Part shown: positions 28,227-36,240 of the stretch, piece by piece
How positions within the stretch are numbered: position 1 is the first letter of the stretch
Layout: every line of letters starts with the position of its first letter
DNA from: Pseudomaricurvus sp965656525
GTDB lineage: Bacteria > Pseudomonadota > Gammaproteobacteria > Pseudomonadales > Cellvibrionaceae
Direction of reading: 5' to 3'
DNA: 64,000 bases
Assembly (NCBI GenBank): GCA_965656525.1
Contig: CBFHKY010000010.1
Span: 69,061 to 133,060, forward strand
Notes under the pieces: generated by a model
Seen by the model: only the letters and a program-made list of their open reading frames with translations
What the model was told of the DNA's origin: nothing
The model's database searches: none
Made by a program: the position numbers and the translations under genes

Positions 28227-28765
28227 AGTGTCTGTACAACTCGCCAAACAAACAGGCCGTTTTTATCGCGCTCAACACTGGCTGTATCGTTTCCTATGGA
28301 TAATCTAAACCGATCTGGCTGCACTGTCCCGTTCGGAAAAAAAACCACATCTGGCACTGCATAATTTTCAGAAACGTCTAAAGAAATCCAAGGCTGCCAG
28401 CGCTTTGAACGATAAATGCTAAGTACGGTATTTTCAGCCAAATTAAGCTGATCCAGGTCATCCCCCTTTAACCCAAACCAACGATAATTGTAAAAAGAAA
28501 TGGCCTCTAAACGTATTTTTTTAGCGTCGCTAGTAACGCCGTTACGCTTAATGACGTCGCTATGAATTACGGCACCGTAAAGCCCACCATTCAAAACCGC
28601 TGTATCGCTCATATTTTGTAACCAACTACTCAGCTTCGCCGCTTTCGACGTTACTCTGTCTTGCTCTAACCGCTCGAAGCCCAAAGCAATAAACGTTATC
28701 GTTACACCCAATATCACTAACACCACAAGTATTTCGATTAGAGTAAAGCCACGGTTAGGATTCAA
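28223..28765 (-). CDS. gspH: Type II secretion minor pseudopilin GspH
   Basis: The 180-residue pseudopilin has a processing site PNRG/FTLIEILVVLVILGV. The downstream domain fits GspH (RLEQDRVTSKAAKLSSWLQNMSDTAVLNGGLYGAVI). No ATG is available. TTG 28765 overlaps the gspG stop as TTGA, matching the coupling seen at the neighbouring junctions and giving a short leader typical of pseudopilins; TTG 28780 is an alternative five codons upstream. Confidence 0.9.
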   Translation of the reverse strand: MNPNRGFTLIEILVVLVILGVTITFIALGFERLEQDRVTSKAAKLSSWLQNMSDTAVLNGGLYGAVIHSDVIKRNGVTSDAKKIRLEAISFYNYRWFGLKGDDLDQLNLAENTVLSIYRSKRWQPWISLDVSENYAVPDVVFFPNGTVQPDRFRLSIGNDTASVERDKNGLFVWRVVQTL

Positions 28766-29235
28766 CGCTCTAGGTTCCAACTTCCAATATCAGCATCTAC
28801 CCCTTCGCCACCTTCCTGATGATCTGCACCCAAGGTATATACATCAAAGGCTCTACCTTCACGCCCCGGAATTTGGTAGTAATAGGAACCGTCCCAAGGG
28901 TCTGTTGGTAGTGATTCCACATAAGGCCCCTTCCATTTTGTGGCGTTTTGCGGGGCTTTTTGCAGCGCCTTTAACCCCTGTTCTTCGCTGGGGTATCGAT
29001 AATTATCCAAGCGAAAAAGTTTTAATGCGCTCTCTAATGAACGAATATCTTGCGCAGCTTTAATTTTTCTTGCTTCATCAGGGCGATCCATAACGGCGGG
29101 CACAACCAAAGCCGCTAATAAGCCAATAATGACCAGAACCACCATAATTTCGATGAGCGTAAAGCCTTTTGTTCTCGAATTTTTCGTCGGTGATGTATCT
29201 TTAAACTTATGAACTATCAACAGTTTTCTCCACAT
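28762..29235 (-). CDS. gspG: Type II secretion major pseudopilin GspG
   Basis: The 157-residue protein has a processing site RTKG/FTLIEIMVVLVIIGLLAAL and the conserved GspG body (ALKLFRLDNYRYPSEEQGLKAL; GPYVESLPTDPWDGSYYYQIPG; DVYTLGADHQEGGEGVDADIGSW), including the calcium-site Asp residues near the end. It polymerises into the pseudopilus. ATG 29235 is used; a TTG five codons later has a better Shine-Dalgarno (GGAG), so the leader may be shorter. The prepilin peptidase GspO is not in this operon. Confidence 0.96.
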   Translation of the reverse strand: MWRKLLIVHKFKDTSPTKNSRTKGFTLIEIMVVLVIIGLLAALVVPAVMDRPDEARKIKAAQDIRSLESALKLFRLDNYRYPSEEQGLKALQKAPQNATKWKGPYVESLPTDPWDGSYYYQIPGREGRAFDVYTLGADHQEGGEGVDADIGSWNLER

Positions 29236-29273
29236 TAATATTCAGTTTTCAGGTCTTAAATGACATTCACGAC

Positions 29274-30476
29274 CTAAATAAGTTGATTCATTTTTACAAT
29301 AGGTACCAATACCGCACCGACAATCAGCATTACGACAACCCCCATAAACACCACCAAAGCAGGCTCTAATAATTTAAGGAGAGTATCGGTACCACTGCGC
29401 AGACGGTTGGTGTAATAATCAGAAACTTTTAGCAGCATCTGATCCAGCTCGCTGGATGCTTCACCACTGCTCACCATATGCAGTAAAAATCCAGGAGCGA
29501 TGCCTGAACGCTTTAAACCTTGATATAGGCTGTTACCTTGTCGAACTTGTTCGTTTACTTCCTCCATGCAGGATTGCAAATACACATTACCTACACCAGC
29601 AGCGGCTATATTTAATGCGCTCATCACCGGCACACCGCTTTGTAATAACGAACCTAAACTCTGGCACCAATCCGCCAGTGCAGCCATACGAATCCACTTT
29701 CCCACCAAAGGCATTTGCAATACCGATTTATGCCAACGAAAACGGTTTTCTGGTATGCGGAGACTCATAACAAAAGCCACACTGACCAAAGTAATCATCA
29801 ATAGAAGATAAATTCCCCATTGACGAACAAAGCTGCTTAGGGACATTGTGACCTGCGTCAGCAGGGGTAACTCTTGGCGACTATTAACAAATACTTTGGC
29901 AACTTGCGGCACCACATACCCCATCAACACACTGATAACCATAAGCGCCACGACGACCATCACGGCGGGGTAAATCATACCCTTCATTAAAGTTTGTCGA
30001 TTGTCACTGCCCTGCTCGACTTCATCTGCCACACGGCTCAATATTTTATGCAAATGCCCCGTTTCTTCACCGACTTCAATAGCGGCAATAACGCGATGAG
30101 ACATAGGAAAAGGCGATCGTTTTAAGCACGCCGCAAAGCTATAACCCGAAGCCAAACCTTCGCGCCAGCTTTCTAGCGCTTGACGCTGCACGGCGCTATC
30201 ACTTTGCTCTGCAGTCAAACGTAAGGCTGCCTCTAACGGCATGCCGGAGTTCACCAAAATTGCCAGTTGCCGCAATAACAAAGCGCTATCAGCTACACTG
30301 AGCCTGGCTTGCCACCAACGCCGTGTGGCGGTTTTTTCCGTAATTTCTTTGGCTTCAATTAAAAATAAACCACGCTCCGTCAATTCACGCCGCAACTGAC
30401 GCAAAGAATCCGCCGAGCTGCTTGAATTCACAGCCTTGCCTACCGAGTCATACGCTTGATATTGATAAGTCGGCAT
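29274..30476 (-). CDS. gspF: Type II secretion platform protein GspF
   Basis: The 400-residue polytopic protein begins MPTYQYQAYDSVGKAV. It carries two T2SSF domains (about 70-195 and 270-395; LLRQLAILVNSGMPLEAAL and WCQSLGSLLQSGVPVMSALNIA) and three membrane helices. It couples ATP hydrolysis by GspE to pseudopilus assembly. ATG 30476 has GAGAAAG upstream. It follows gspE by 36 nt. Confidence 0.96.
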   Translation of the reverse strand: MPTYQYQAYDSVGKAVNSSSSADSLRQLRRELTERGLFLIEAKEITEKTATRRWWQARLSVADSALLLRQLAILVNSGMPLEAALRLTAEQSDSAVQRQALESWREGLASGYSFAACLKRSPFPMSHRVIAAIEVGEETGHLHKILSRVADEVEQGSDNRQTLMKGMIYPAVMVVVALMVISVLMGYVVPQVAKVFVNSRQELPLLTQVTMSLSSFVRQWGIYLLLMITLVSVAFVMSLRIPENRFRWHKSVLQMPLVGKWIRMAALADWCQSLGSLLQSGVPVMSALNIAAAGVGNVYLQSCMEEVNEQVRQGNSLYQGLKRSGIAPGFLLHMVSSGEASSELDQMLLKVSDYYTNRLRSGTDTLLKLLEPALVVFMGVVVMLIVGAVLVPIVKMNQLI

Positions 30477-30512
30477 TAACGCTTTCTCTTATGCCAGATC
30501 ACACAACCCACA

Positions 30513-31997
30513 TTAGGCCGATGTAACACGTAACACCTCTTCTAAACTGGTGATGCCCTGCCCGGCAAGTTGGCAACCCTGTACGAGTAACGAAGGCACT
30601 CGCTCACGAATAAGAGCCTCTAATTCGGCTTCGCCAGCGCCATCGTGTATGAGTTTTTGTATGGCTTCGGTAATGGTGACAACTTCCATCATTGCCTGCC
30701 GACCGGAATAGCCCGTGCCATTACAGTGTTCACAGCCCACAGGCTTAAACATTTGAACGGAGGACGACGCCATATTGACGGGTGTAGGCTGGTCGAGCAT
30801 TTGATGCGAGAGATAATGCAGAACCAGCGGGTCGGTTTCTGTTGGCTGCTTGCATTTCTCACACAGCTTTCGCACCAAACGCTGAGTCACAACACCGCGC
30901 AAAGTCGAGGCCAACAAAAAACTATCGACCCCTAAATCCCGCATGCGAATGACTGCTCCAGCGGCGGTATTGGTGTGCAAGGTAGAAAGTAATAGGTGCC
31001 CCGTTAAACTGGCTTGCACGGCAATTTCGGCGGTTTCTCCATCGCGAATTTCACCAATCAGTACCACATCTGGATCTTGCCGCAGAATAGCTCGTAAGCC
31101 TTTGGCAAAGCTCATCCCGGCACGAGCATTAATTTGTGTCTGACTGATACCGTGTAAATCGTATTCTACTGGGTCTTCGACTGTCATTATGTTGCGTTGC
31201 AAGCTGTTCATTTCTTGCAGTGCGGCATACAAGGTAGAAGTCTTCCCCGAACCCGTTGGCCCAGTCACCAATAACATACCGTGTGGGCGTTCAATCATGG
31301 CATGCAGTTGACGTAAAGAATCATCCGTAAGCCCTAGGTCATCCAACGTGAGCTGTACAGCCGATTTATCCAACAAACGCATGACCACGCGCTCACCATA
31401 TGTAGAAGGCATGGTGGACACACGCAAATCAACACTGCGGCCACCTAAACGCACACTGATTCGGCCATCTTGTGGCAAACGCTTTTCAGAAATGTCCAAT
31501 TTGGCCATCACCTTAATGCGTGAAATCAATAACGGTGTTACTTCTACCGATGGAGTTACGACGGTACGAAGCACACCGTCCAAACGAAAACGAACGCGAG
31601 ATTCAGCTTGGTAAGGCTCTACATGGATGTCCGAAGCCTTTTCGTTAAGTGCTTCAGCAATAATGGCATTTAGCAGGCGAATGACGGGTGCATCGTTATC
31701 CTCTTCTAACAAGTCGGACGATTCTTCTAGCCGGCCAGCTAACGACTGCAAATCCAAGTCTTCGCGAATATCGGCCATCACCATAGCCGAACTATCGCCG
31801 CGACCAGCATAGGTTTTCTGAAGCTGTTGTTCGAATTCTTCATCGTTCACCCAGCGCAAACTGGGACTAGAACCTAAACTGCGCTGAACTTCCATAATCG
31901 CCGTAATAGAAGCCCCTGGAGACAGGATCAACTGGGCAGATAAAGGCTCTAATAGAACTTGATGTTTTCGAACAAAATCAAAGGGTAAAATATCCAA
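30513..31997 (-). CDS. gspE: Type II secretion ATPase GspE
   Basis: The 494-residue protein has an N-terminal GspL-binding region (to about 100) and an ATPase core: Walker A TGPTGSGKTST (about 245-255), Asp box TVEDPVEYDL, Walker B VVLIGEIRDGETA, His box LLLSTLHTNT, and the C-terminal zinc motif CEKC...CEHC (tetracysteine). It powers pseudopilus extension. The start is not ATG: TTG 31997 sits 6 nt after GAGG and is preferred; TTG 32009 is possible. It is the first gene of the 14-gene operon. Confidence 0.96.
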   Translation of the reverse strand: MDILPFDFVRKHQVLLEPLSAQLILSPGASITAIMEVQRSLGSSPSLRWVNDEEFEQQLQKTYAGRGDSSAMVMADIREDLDLQSLAGRLEESSDLLEEDNDAPVIRLLNAIIAEALNEKASDIHVEPYQAESRVRFRLDGVLRTVVTPSVEVTPLLISRIKVMAKLDISEKRLPQDGRISVRLGGRSVDLRVSTMPSTYGERVVMRLLDKSAVQLTLDDLGLTDDSLRQLHAMIERPHGMLLVTGPTGSGKTSTLYAALQEMNSLQRNIMTVEDPVEYDLHGISQTQINARAGMSFAKGLRAILRQDPDVVLIGEIRDGETAEIAVQASLTGHLLLSTLHTNTAAGAVIRMRDLGVDSFLLASTLRGVVTQRLVRKLCEKCKQPTETDPLVLHYLSHQMLDQPTPVNMASSSVQMFKPVGCEHCNGTGYSGRQAMMEVVTITEAIQKLIHDGAGEAELEALIRERVPSLLVQGCQLAGQGITSLEEVLRVTSA

Positions 31998-32461
31998 AAT
32001 CCACCTCAAGAGGCGCGGTGACGGTGGCTGATCAGCAATATTTTTTAAAAGCGAAACACACCCTTAATCATTCTTGGCCGATCTAATCTGTATCAGTCTT
32101 CCGTCACTCTTACACCCAGAATCAATCGTCGTTAATTACGACGGCGTGCTGGAGTTTGTGCATTTTTTATTTCAGGAGCGTGACAAGTTTTGAAAATCGA
32201 TGAGTAAATAATGAATGCCCATCGATTGAAAAATGAGAATCTATCGGGCTGTCATAAAAAGTAATCACAGTTGAAATATTAATACTATTTTTATGTCGTC
32301 TAATGTTCTTCGTAATGTCATTACTCCTGCCTACTATCCATCTCGCTGTTTAAACAATGACTTTACCACCCATAAATACAGCCAATTGTTTTTTCAATAA
32401 TGTAACCGTGTTTATTCGACTAAGCTGGCATATTTGCCATTTAAGACCTAAGGAGAAACCC
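31998..32461. other. Divergent intergenic region between gspE and the PhoX-like gene
   Basis: This 464-bp AT-rich spacer holds the promoters of the gsp operon (left) and the PhoX-like gene (right). A 17-bp palindrome CGTCGTTAATTACGACG is at 32127-32143. An inverted repeat AATCGATG/CATCGATT (17-nt spacer) is at 32195-32227. A single perfect Pho-box half-site CTGTCAT is at 32249-32255, with TATTAATA about 20 nt further. The second Pho half-site does not match, so PhoB control is weakly supported. No gene is seen. Confidence 0.5.
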
Positions 32462-34243
32462 ATGAAGTTTGAAAAGAAACGTCTCGCGTTGTTAATCGCG
32501 GGGATTTTAGCCGGCAGCGTTGCCTTGACTGGCTGCCTTGAAGGTGATGACGGCGATGATGGATCGGTTGGTGAAACTGGTGCCGCTGGTGTAGATGGAA
32601 ACGACGGCGCAGCAGGTAATGACGGTGCCGATGGCAGCGATTACTTTGCAGGCAACCTAAAACGTTTGATGACAGCCCCTTTAGGTGCTGAATTTACCGG
32701 TTTGTTTTTGAACACAGATGGCACACTGTTTTCTAACATTCAGCATCCAAACAGTTCCAACACTACCGCAGATAACGACGGCAAAGTGTTCAACAAGGCT
32801 GCTGTTGGCTACCTAAGCAATGTTAACTTTAACAGTTTAGGCGATATTGCTTCCCTGGATTTACCAATCACCACCTCTGAAAAAGAAGTCGTGCTGGCCA
32901 CCAGCGGCAGCTATAAAGTCTTGGCGCAGAATGGCGATACCATGGGCGACACTACCAGCATTGGTGACATCATTGCCATTGACGGGACAACGTTGCTCAA
33001 AAACTCTAACGACCCCGACTTTAACGGTGTTGTTTCTGATGGCGGTACTGGCTTTTACCTCTACACAAACTGGGAAGACCGTCCAGGCAGCATGAGCCGT
33101 ATCCAGCTGAGCAGCTCATATGTACCAACACTGGAAGGCATGCTGGATTTCTCTTCTGTTAATGGCACTTGGGTAAACTGTTTTGGTACAGTGAGTCCTT
33201 GGGGCACACCGCTAACCGCGGAAGAATTGTACTTTGATGATACCGCCGATTGGTTTGATTCTTCGGCCCAATATTTCAGCAACCCGCAGGCTATGGCGGC
33301 TTATCAAGGCTTCCCTACAGATGGTAGCGGCAACTGGCCAAATCCATACGACGTTGGTTACATCGTTGAAATCGGCACTAGCGGTACCGTCGCTACGGCG
33401 AACGAAGCTAATGTACAAATGAACAAACTGGAATTACTGGGTCGTTTCTCTCACGAAAACTCAGTAGTCATGCCAGACTTGCGCACAGTGTTTTTGTCCG
33501 ACGATGGTGGCAATACCGTATTATTCAAATTTGTTGCCGATACCGCCAGCGACATGAGCGCCGGTACGCTTTACGCGGCCAAGGTAACTCAAGCGGCGGA
33601 TGTATCCGATGCTGCAGAGGCCGCTTTTGCGGTTGAATGGATTGAACTGGGCAGTGGTACCGAAGCTGATATTGAAACCGCCATCCGTACTTTTGATGGC
33701 ACGTTTGCTGAAGCCAAATACATCACGCAAGCTCAAATCGACGCCTATGCCGCTGGCAACAATCCATACTCAGATGACCGAATTGCCTTTTTGGAAAGCC
33801 GTAAAGCCGCTGCCGCTAAAGGTGCCACCGCTGAGTGGAATAAAATGGAAGGTATCAATATCAACTTTGGCTTATCCAATACATGGTGGAATGCCGGTGC
33901 GGCCAACGGCGCACAAGCTTATATGTACTTGGCCATGTCTGACGTGACCGGTGGCATGAGCGACGGTGAAGGTGATATCGATGTTGAAGCCAATCGCTGT
34001 GGTGTGGTTTATCGCATGAAGTTGGTGAAAAACAGTGATGGCTTGGTGGACATTGAGAAAATTGTTCCTGCTATTGCCGGTGGCCCTTACAACAGCAGCT
34101 TGTCGGTCAACCAATGTAGTGTAAACAGCATCTCTAACCCAGATAACCTAGTTGTGCTGAATGATGGCCGTGTCGTGATCGGTGAAGACAGCGGCAGACA
34201 TGAAAACAACATGCTGTGGTTGCTAGACGACCCTGCTTTGTAA
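32462..34243 (+). CDS. PhoX-like (DUF839) lipoprotein with collagen-like segment
   Basis: The 593-residue protein has a lipoprotein signal (lipobox LTGC, C25), directly followed by 11 Gly-X-Y triplets (G28 to residue 60, rich in Asp/Asn), then a DUF839/PhoX-type beta-propeller: APLGAEFTGLFLNTDGTLFSNIQHPNSS near the start, EDRPGSMSRI, and NPDNLVVLNDGRVVIGEDSG near the end. PhoX enzymes are calcium/iron alkaline phosphatases, but many DUF839 proteins are uncharacterised. The collagen-like part may hold the propeller away from the outer membrane. ATG 32462 has AAGGAG 6 nt upstream. Phosphatase activity is inferred only from the family. Confidence 0.75.
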   Translation: MKFEKKRLALLIAGILAGSVALTGCLEGDDGDDGSVGETGAAGVDGNDGAAGNDGADGSDYFAGNLKRLMTAPLGAEFTGLFLNTDGTLFSNIQHPNSSNTTADNDGKVFNKAAVGYLSNVNFNSLGDIASLDLPITTSEKEVVLATSGSYKVLAQNGDTMGDTTSIGDIIAIDGTTLLKNSNDPDFNGVVSDGGTGFYLYTNWEDRPGSMSRIQLSSSYVPTLEGMLDFSSVNGTWVNCFGTVSPWGTPLTAEELYFDDTADWFDSSAQYFSNPQAMAAYQGFPTDGSGNWPNPYDVGYIVEIGTSGTVATANEANVQMNKLELLGRFSHENSVVMPDLRTVFLSDDGGNTVLFKFVADTASDMSAGTLYAAKVTQAADVSDAAEAAFAVEWIELGSGTEADIETAIRTFDGTFAEAKYITQAQIDAYAAGNNPYSDDRIAFLESRKAAAAKGATAEWNKMEGININFGLSNTWWNAGAANGAQAYMYLAMSDVTGGMSDGEGDIDVEANRCGVVYRMKLVKNSDGLVDIEKIVPAIAGGPYNSSLSVNQCSVNSISNPDNLVVLNDGRVVIGEDSGRHENNMLWLLDDPAL

Positions 34244-34269
34244 GTCAGCGATTTATTGTTGATCTTGTA

Positions 34270-34313
34270 GCCGCAAACATTGGGGGCCTTAGCCGCTACC
34301 CAGTGTTTGTGGC
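34270..34313 (+). terminator. Long stem-loop after the PhoX-like gene
   Basis: GCCGCAAACATTGGG pairs with CCCAGTGTTTGTGGC over 15 bp with two G-U wobbles that pair only in a plus-strand RNA. The 14-nt loop contains GGC/GCC. It begins 27 nt after the stop codon. There is no immediate T-tract (TCTCCCGTTTT follows), so it is a 3'-end hairpin and perhaps a weak terminator. Confidence 0.55.
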
Positions 34314-34396
34314 TCTCCCGTTTTATATGTCTCCTTAAAAATAGCACATCCCAAAATGCCCATAGCCATAGGCAGAAGATCAGTGAGAACCCTATC

Positions 34397-36043
34397 GTGA
34401 AAATATACTTATCTTGTTTGTTGTTAGTACTCGCTCTTTGCGCTTGTAATGAATCCGCGCAAGACACACAGCAACAGCGTACCGAGGACACCCCACTTAA
34501 CAATCATGCCTCACAACTCGAAACACAAGAACCGATATCCAATACAAAAAACGTATCGCTAAGCAATAACGATAAGGCACTCCTACAAACTCTGAACTTC
34601 CCAGCAGAACCCTTACATCAAGACGCTAGCACGCTTCCCTCTCAACAACCCGCAACACTCAAACCAGAAGCTAGTGCGACATTTTATAATCACGAAGCCG
34701 TCATTCCACCTCAGTGCTACACCAAGCATGATTCTGAATACAACCCCTGCATGACCTGCCACCAAACCTATAAATTTGGTAGCCGCCCAAACAGCATGAA
34801 CGATGGCAACTTGCAAATGGTGTACGCCTTTTCGGATGAAGGCCTAACCAACCATTGGAAGAATTTATTCGAAGATCGTCGCGAACGTATCGCCACCATG
34901 GACGATCAAGCGGTGATTGACTATATCTACACCGACAACTATTCGCCGCTTATCCANNNNNNNNNNNNNNNNNNNNNNNNNNNNNNNNNNNNNNNNNNNN
35001 NNNNNNNNNNNNNNNNNNNNNNNNNNNNNNNNNNNNNNNNNNNNNNNNNNNNNNNNACATCCAGAGACACCTACTTGGCAAACCTCAGTATTCTAGAAGC
35101 CGCCATCAAGGATTTACCGAGTATAACAACACCGGAAATTGACGAAACGGCCGTGTGCCAAGACTTAAATAACGATGGGGAACTCGGGTTGATCACTAGC
35201 ATTATTCGGCCCGATTTTTATGTGGGACAAGCCAGTGATACGGCCGTTTCCCGCATGCTGTATCCTGAAGGTACTGAATTTTTACATACCGTGCGTTACG
35301 TAGGCATCACCGATGATGGTGGTATTACGGTTGCACCACGCATGAAAGAAGTGCGTTACATGAAAAAACACACCTTTTTTAGTCCAACACAACTGGCTTA
35401 CAGATACGGCAATGAACAGCAGGAGAAAATCGAAGGTGAGTTGCCCTCTTATGTACATCGTGGAGACAACGGAACCGATAACGATTTTGGCTGGACATTA
35501 CTGGGGTTTATTGAAGCCAAAGATGGCCAGTTACGCCAACAAACACCTGAAGAGCATTTATTTTGTATGGGTTGTCATACGACAATTGGCTCGACCATTG
35601 ATCAAACCTTTGCTTTTGCCCGTAAAGTTACTGGCGCAAAAGGCTGGTCTTACATCGATTTACACGGCATGAAAGACAGTCACCGCAAAGGTAGCCCTGA
35701 AGGTGAAATTGCTCACTACTTAAGAACCGTAGGCGGCGGCAATGAGTTTCGCGAAAACGAGGAAATACAGCAACGTTTCTTTGATCAAGATGGCAAGCTC
35801 GTCCCAGCCAGGCTAGAGGGGTTGGATGTATACCAACTGATCACACCTTCGCCACGCCGCGCTCTAGACCTAAACAAAGCTTATATGACCATTGTCGAAG
35901 ACCAGGATTTTATTCATGGTCGCGATGCCAACCTCAGCCCAGCAACCAATGTACATCACTCCATTGATCCCGCCACTACACCCACTCTACCGGCGGAAAA
36001 GGCCGTTCTCTGGGATATGCGTTTAGGCTGGTCAGAAAACTAG
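34397..36043 (+). CDS. Putative di-heme cytochrome c lipoprotein, interrupted by an assembly gap
   Basis: From GTG 34397 the protein begins with a lipoprotein signal (MKIYLSCLLLVLALCAC, C17), then a Ser/Thr/Gln-rich stretch and two c-type heme motifs: CMTCH (118-122) and CMGCH (about 390-394, gap included). I do not recognise the family. The N-terminal heme lies in HDSEYNPCMTCHQTYKFGSRP. The 100-N run at 34957-35056 removes coding sequence; both sides are open in the same frame only if the gap length is right. The TTG at 34280 would give a non-secreted N-terminus and was rejected. It lies downstream of the PhoX-like gene and may be an electron-transfer or sensor protein of the outer membrane. 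Confidence 0.65.
   Translation: MKIYLSCLLLVLALCACNESAQDTQQQRTEDTPLNNHASQLETQEPISNTKNVSLSNNDKALLQTLNFPAEPLHQDASTLPSQQPATLKPEASATFYNHEAVIPPQCYTKHDSEYNPCMTCHQTYKFGSRPNSMNDGNLQMVYAFSDEGLTNHWKNLFEDRRERIATMDDQAVIDYIYTDNYSPLIXXXXXXXXXXXXXXXXXXXXXXXXXXXXXXXXXXTSRDTYLANLSILEAAIKDLPSITTPEIDETAVCQDLNNDGELGLITSIIRPDFYVGQASDTAVSRMLYPEGTEFLHTVRYVGITDDGGITVAPRMKEVRYMKKHTFFSPTQLAYRYGNEQQEKIEGELPSYVHRGDNGTDNDFGWTLLGFIEAKDGQLRQQTPEEHLFCMGCHTTIGSTIDQTFAFARKVTGAKGWSYIDLHGMKDSHRKGSPEGEIAHYLRTVGGGNEFRENEEIQQRFFDQDGKLVPARLEGLDVYQLITPSPRRALDLNKAYMTIVEDQDFIHGRDANLSPATNVHHSIDPATTPTLPAEKAVLWDMRLGWSEN
34957..35056. other. Assembly gap (100 N)
   Basis: Exactly 100 N lie inside the cytochrome-like gene. This is the standard placeholder for a gap of unknown size. 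The flanks show no shared sequence, so unlike the second gap it probably hides real bases. Confidence 0.95.
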
Positions 36044-36080
36044 CTGCAACGGTTACACTTTTCTATACCGTGCCTTTTGT

Positions 36081-36122
36081 ACTGTCTGGTATGTGATCGA
36101 CCTCGATTTCATACTGGACAGT
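36081..36122 (+). repeat. 42-nt near-perfect palindrome downstream of the cytochrome gene
   Basis: Three paired blocks ACTGTC/GACAGT, GTATG/CATAC and ATCGA/TCGAT are separated by matching 2-nt steps (TG/TG and TG/TT) and closed by a CC loop. In plus-strand RNA the TG/TG step forms tandem G-U pairs, giving one continuous hairpin; on the minus strand it would be C-A mismatches. No T-tract follows. A second small hairpin AGGGCA-AAAA-TGCCCT lies at 36195-36210, before the FIST gene. Confidence 0.6.
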
Positions 36123-36240
36123 TCAGCGGTCTACGACTTTAATAATAACAGGCCGTATAAAAACAGCATTTACGCGCCAAAAAAATAACAGGCTAGGGCA
36201 AAAATGCCCTGTGCACCCACCGAATACCTGTCGGGTGACA

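Noticed and set aside
32249..32266. Pho box upstream of the PhoX-like gene
   Set aside because: Only the first CTGTCAT unit matches; the second half-site at 4-bp spacing has no match, so it is reported only as a half-site.
36081..36122. Palindrome as an integron attC site
   Set aside because: No typical core sites at the ends, no integrase and no cassette pattern around it.
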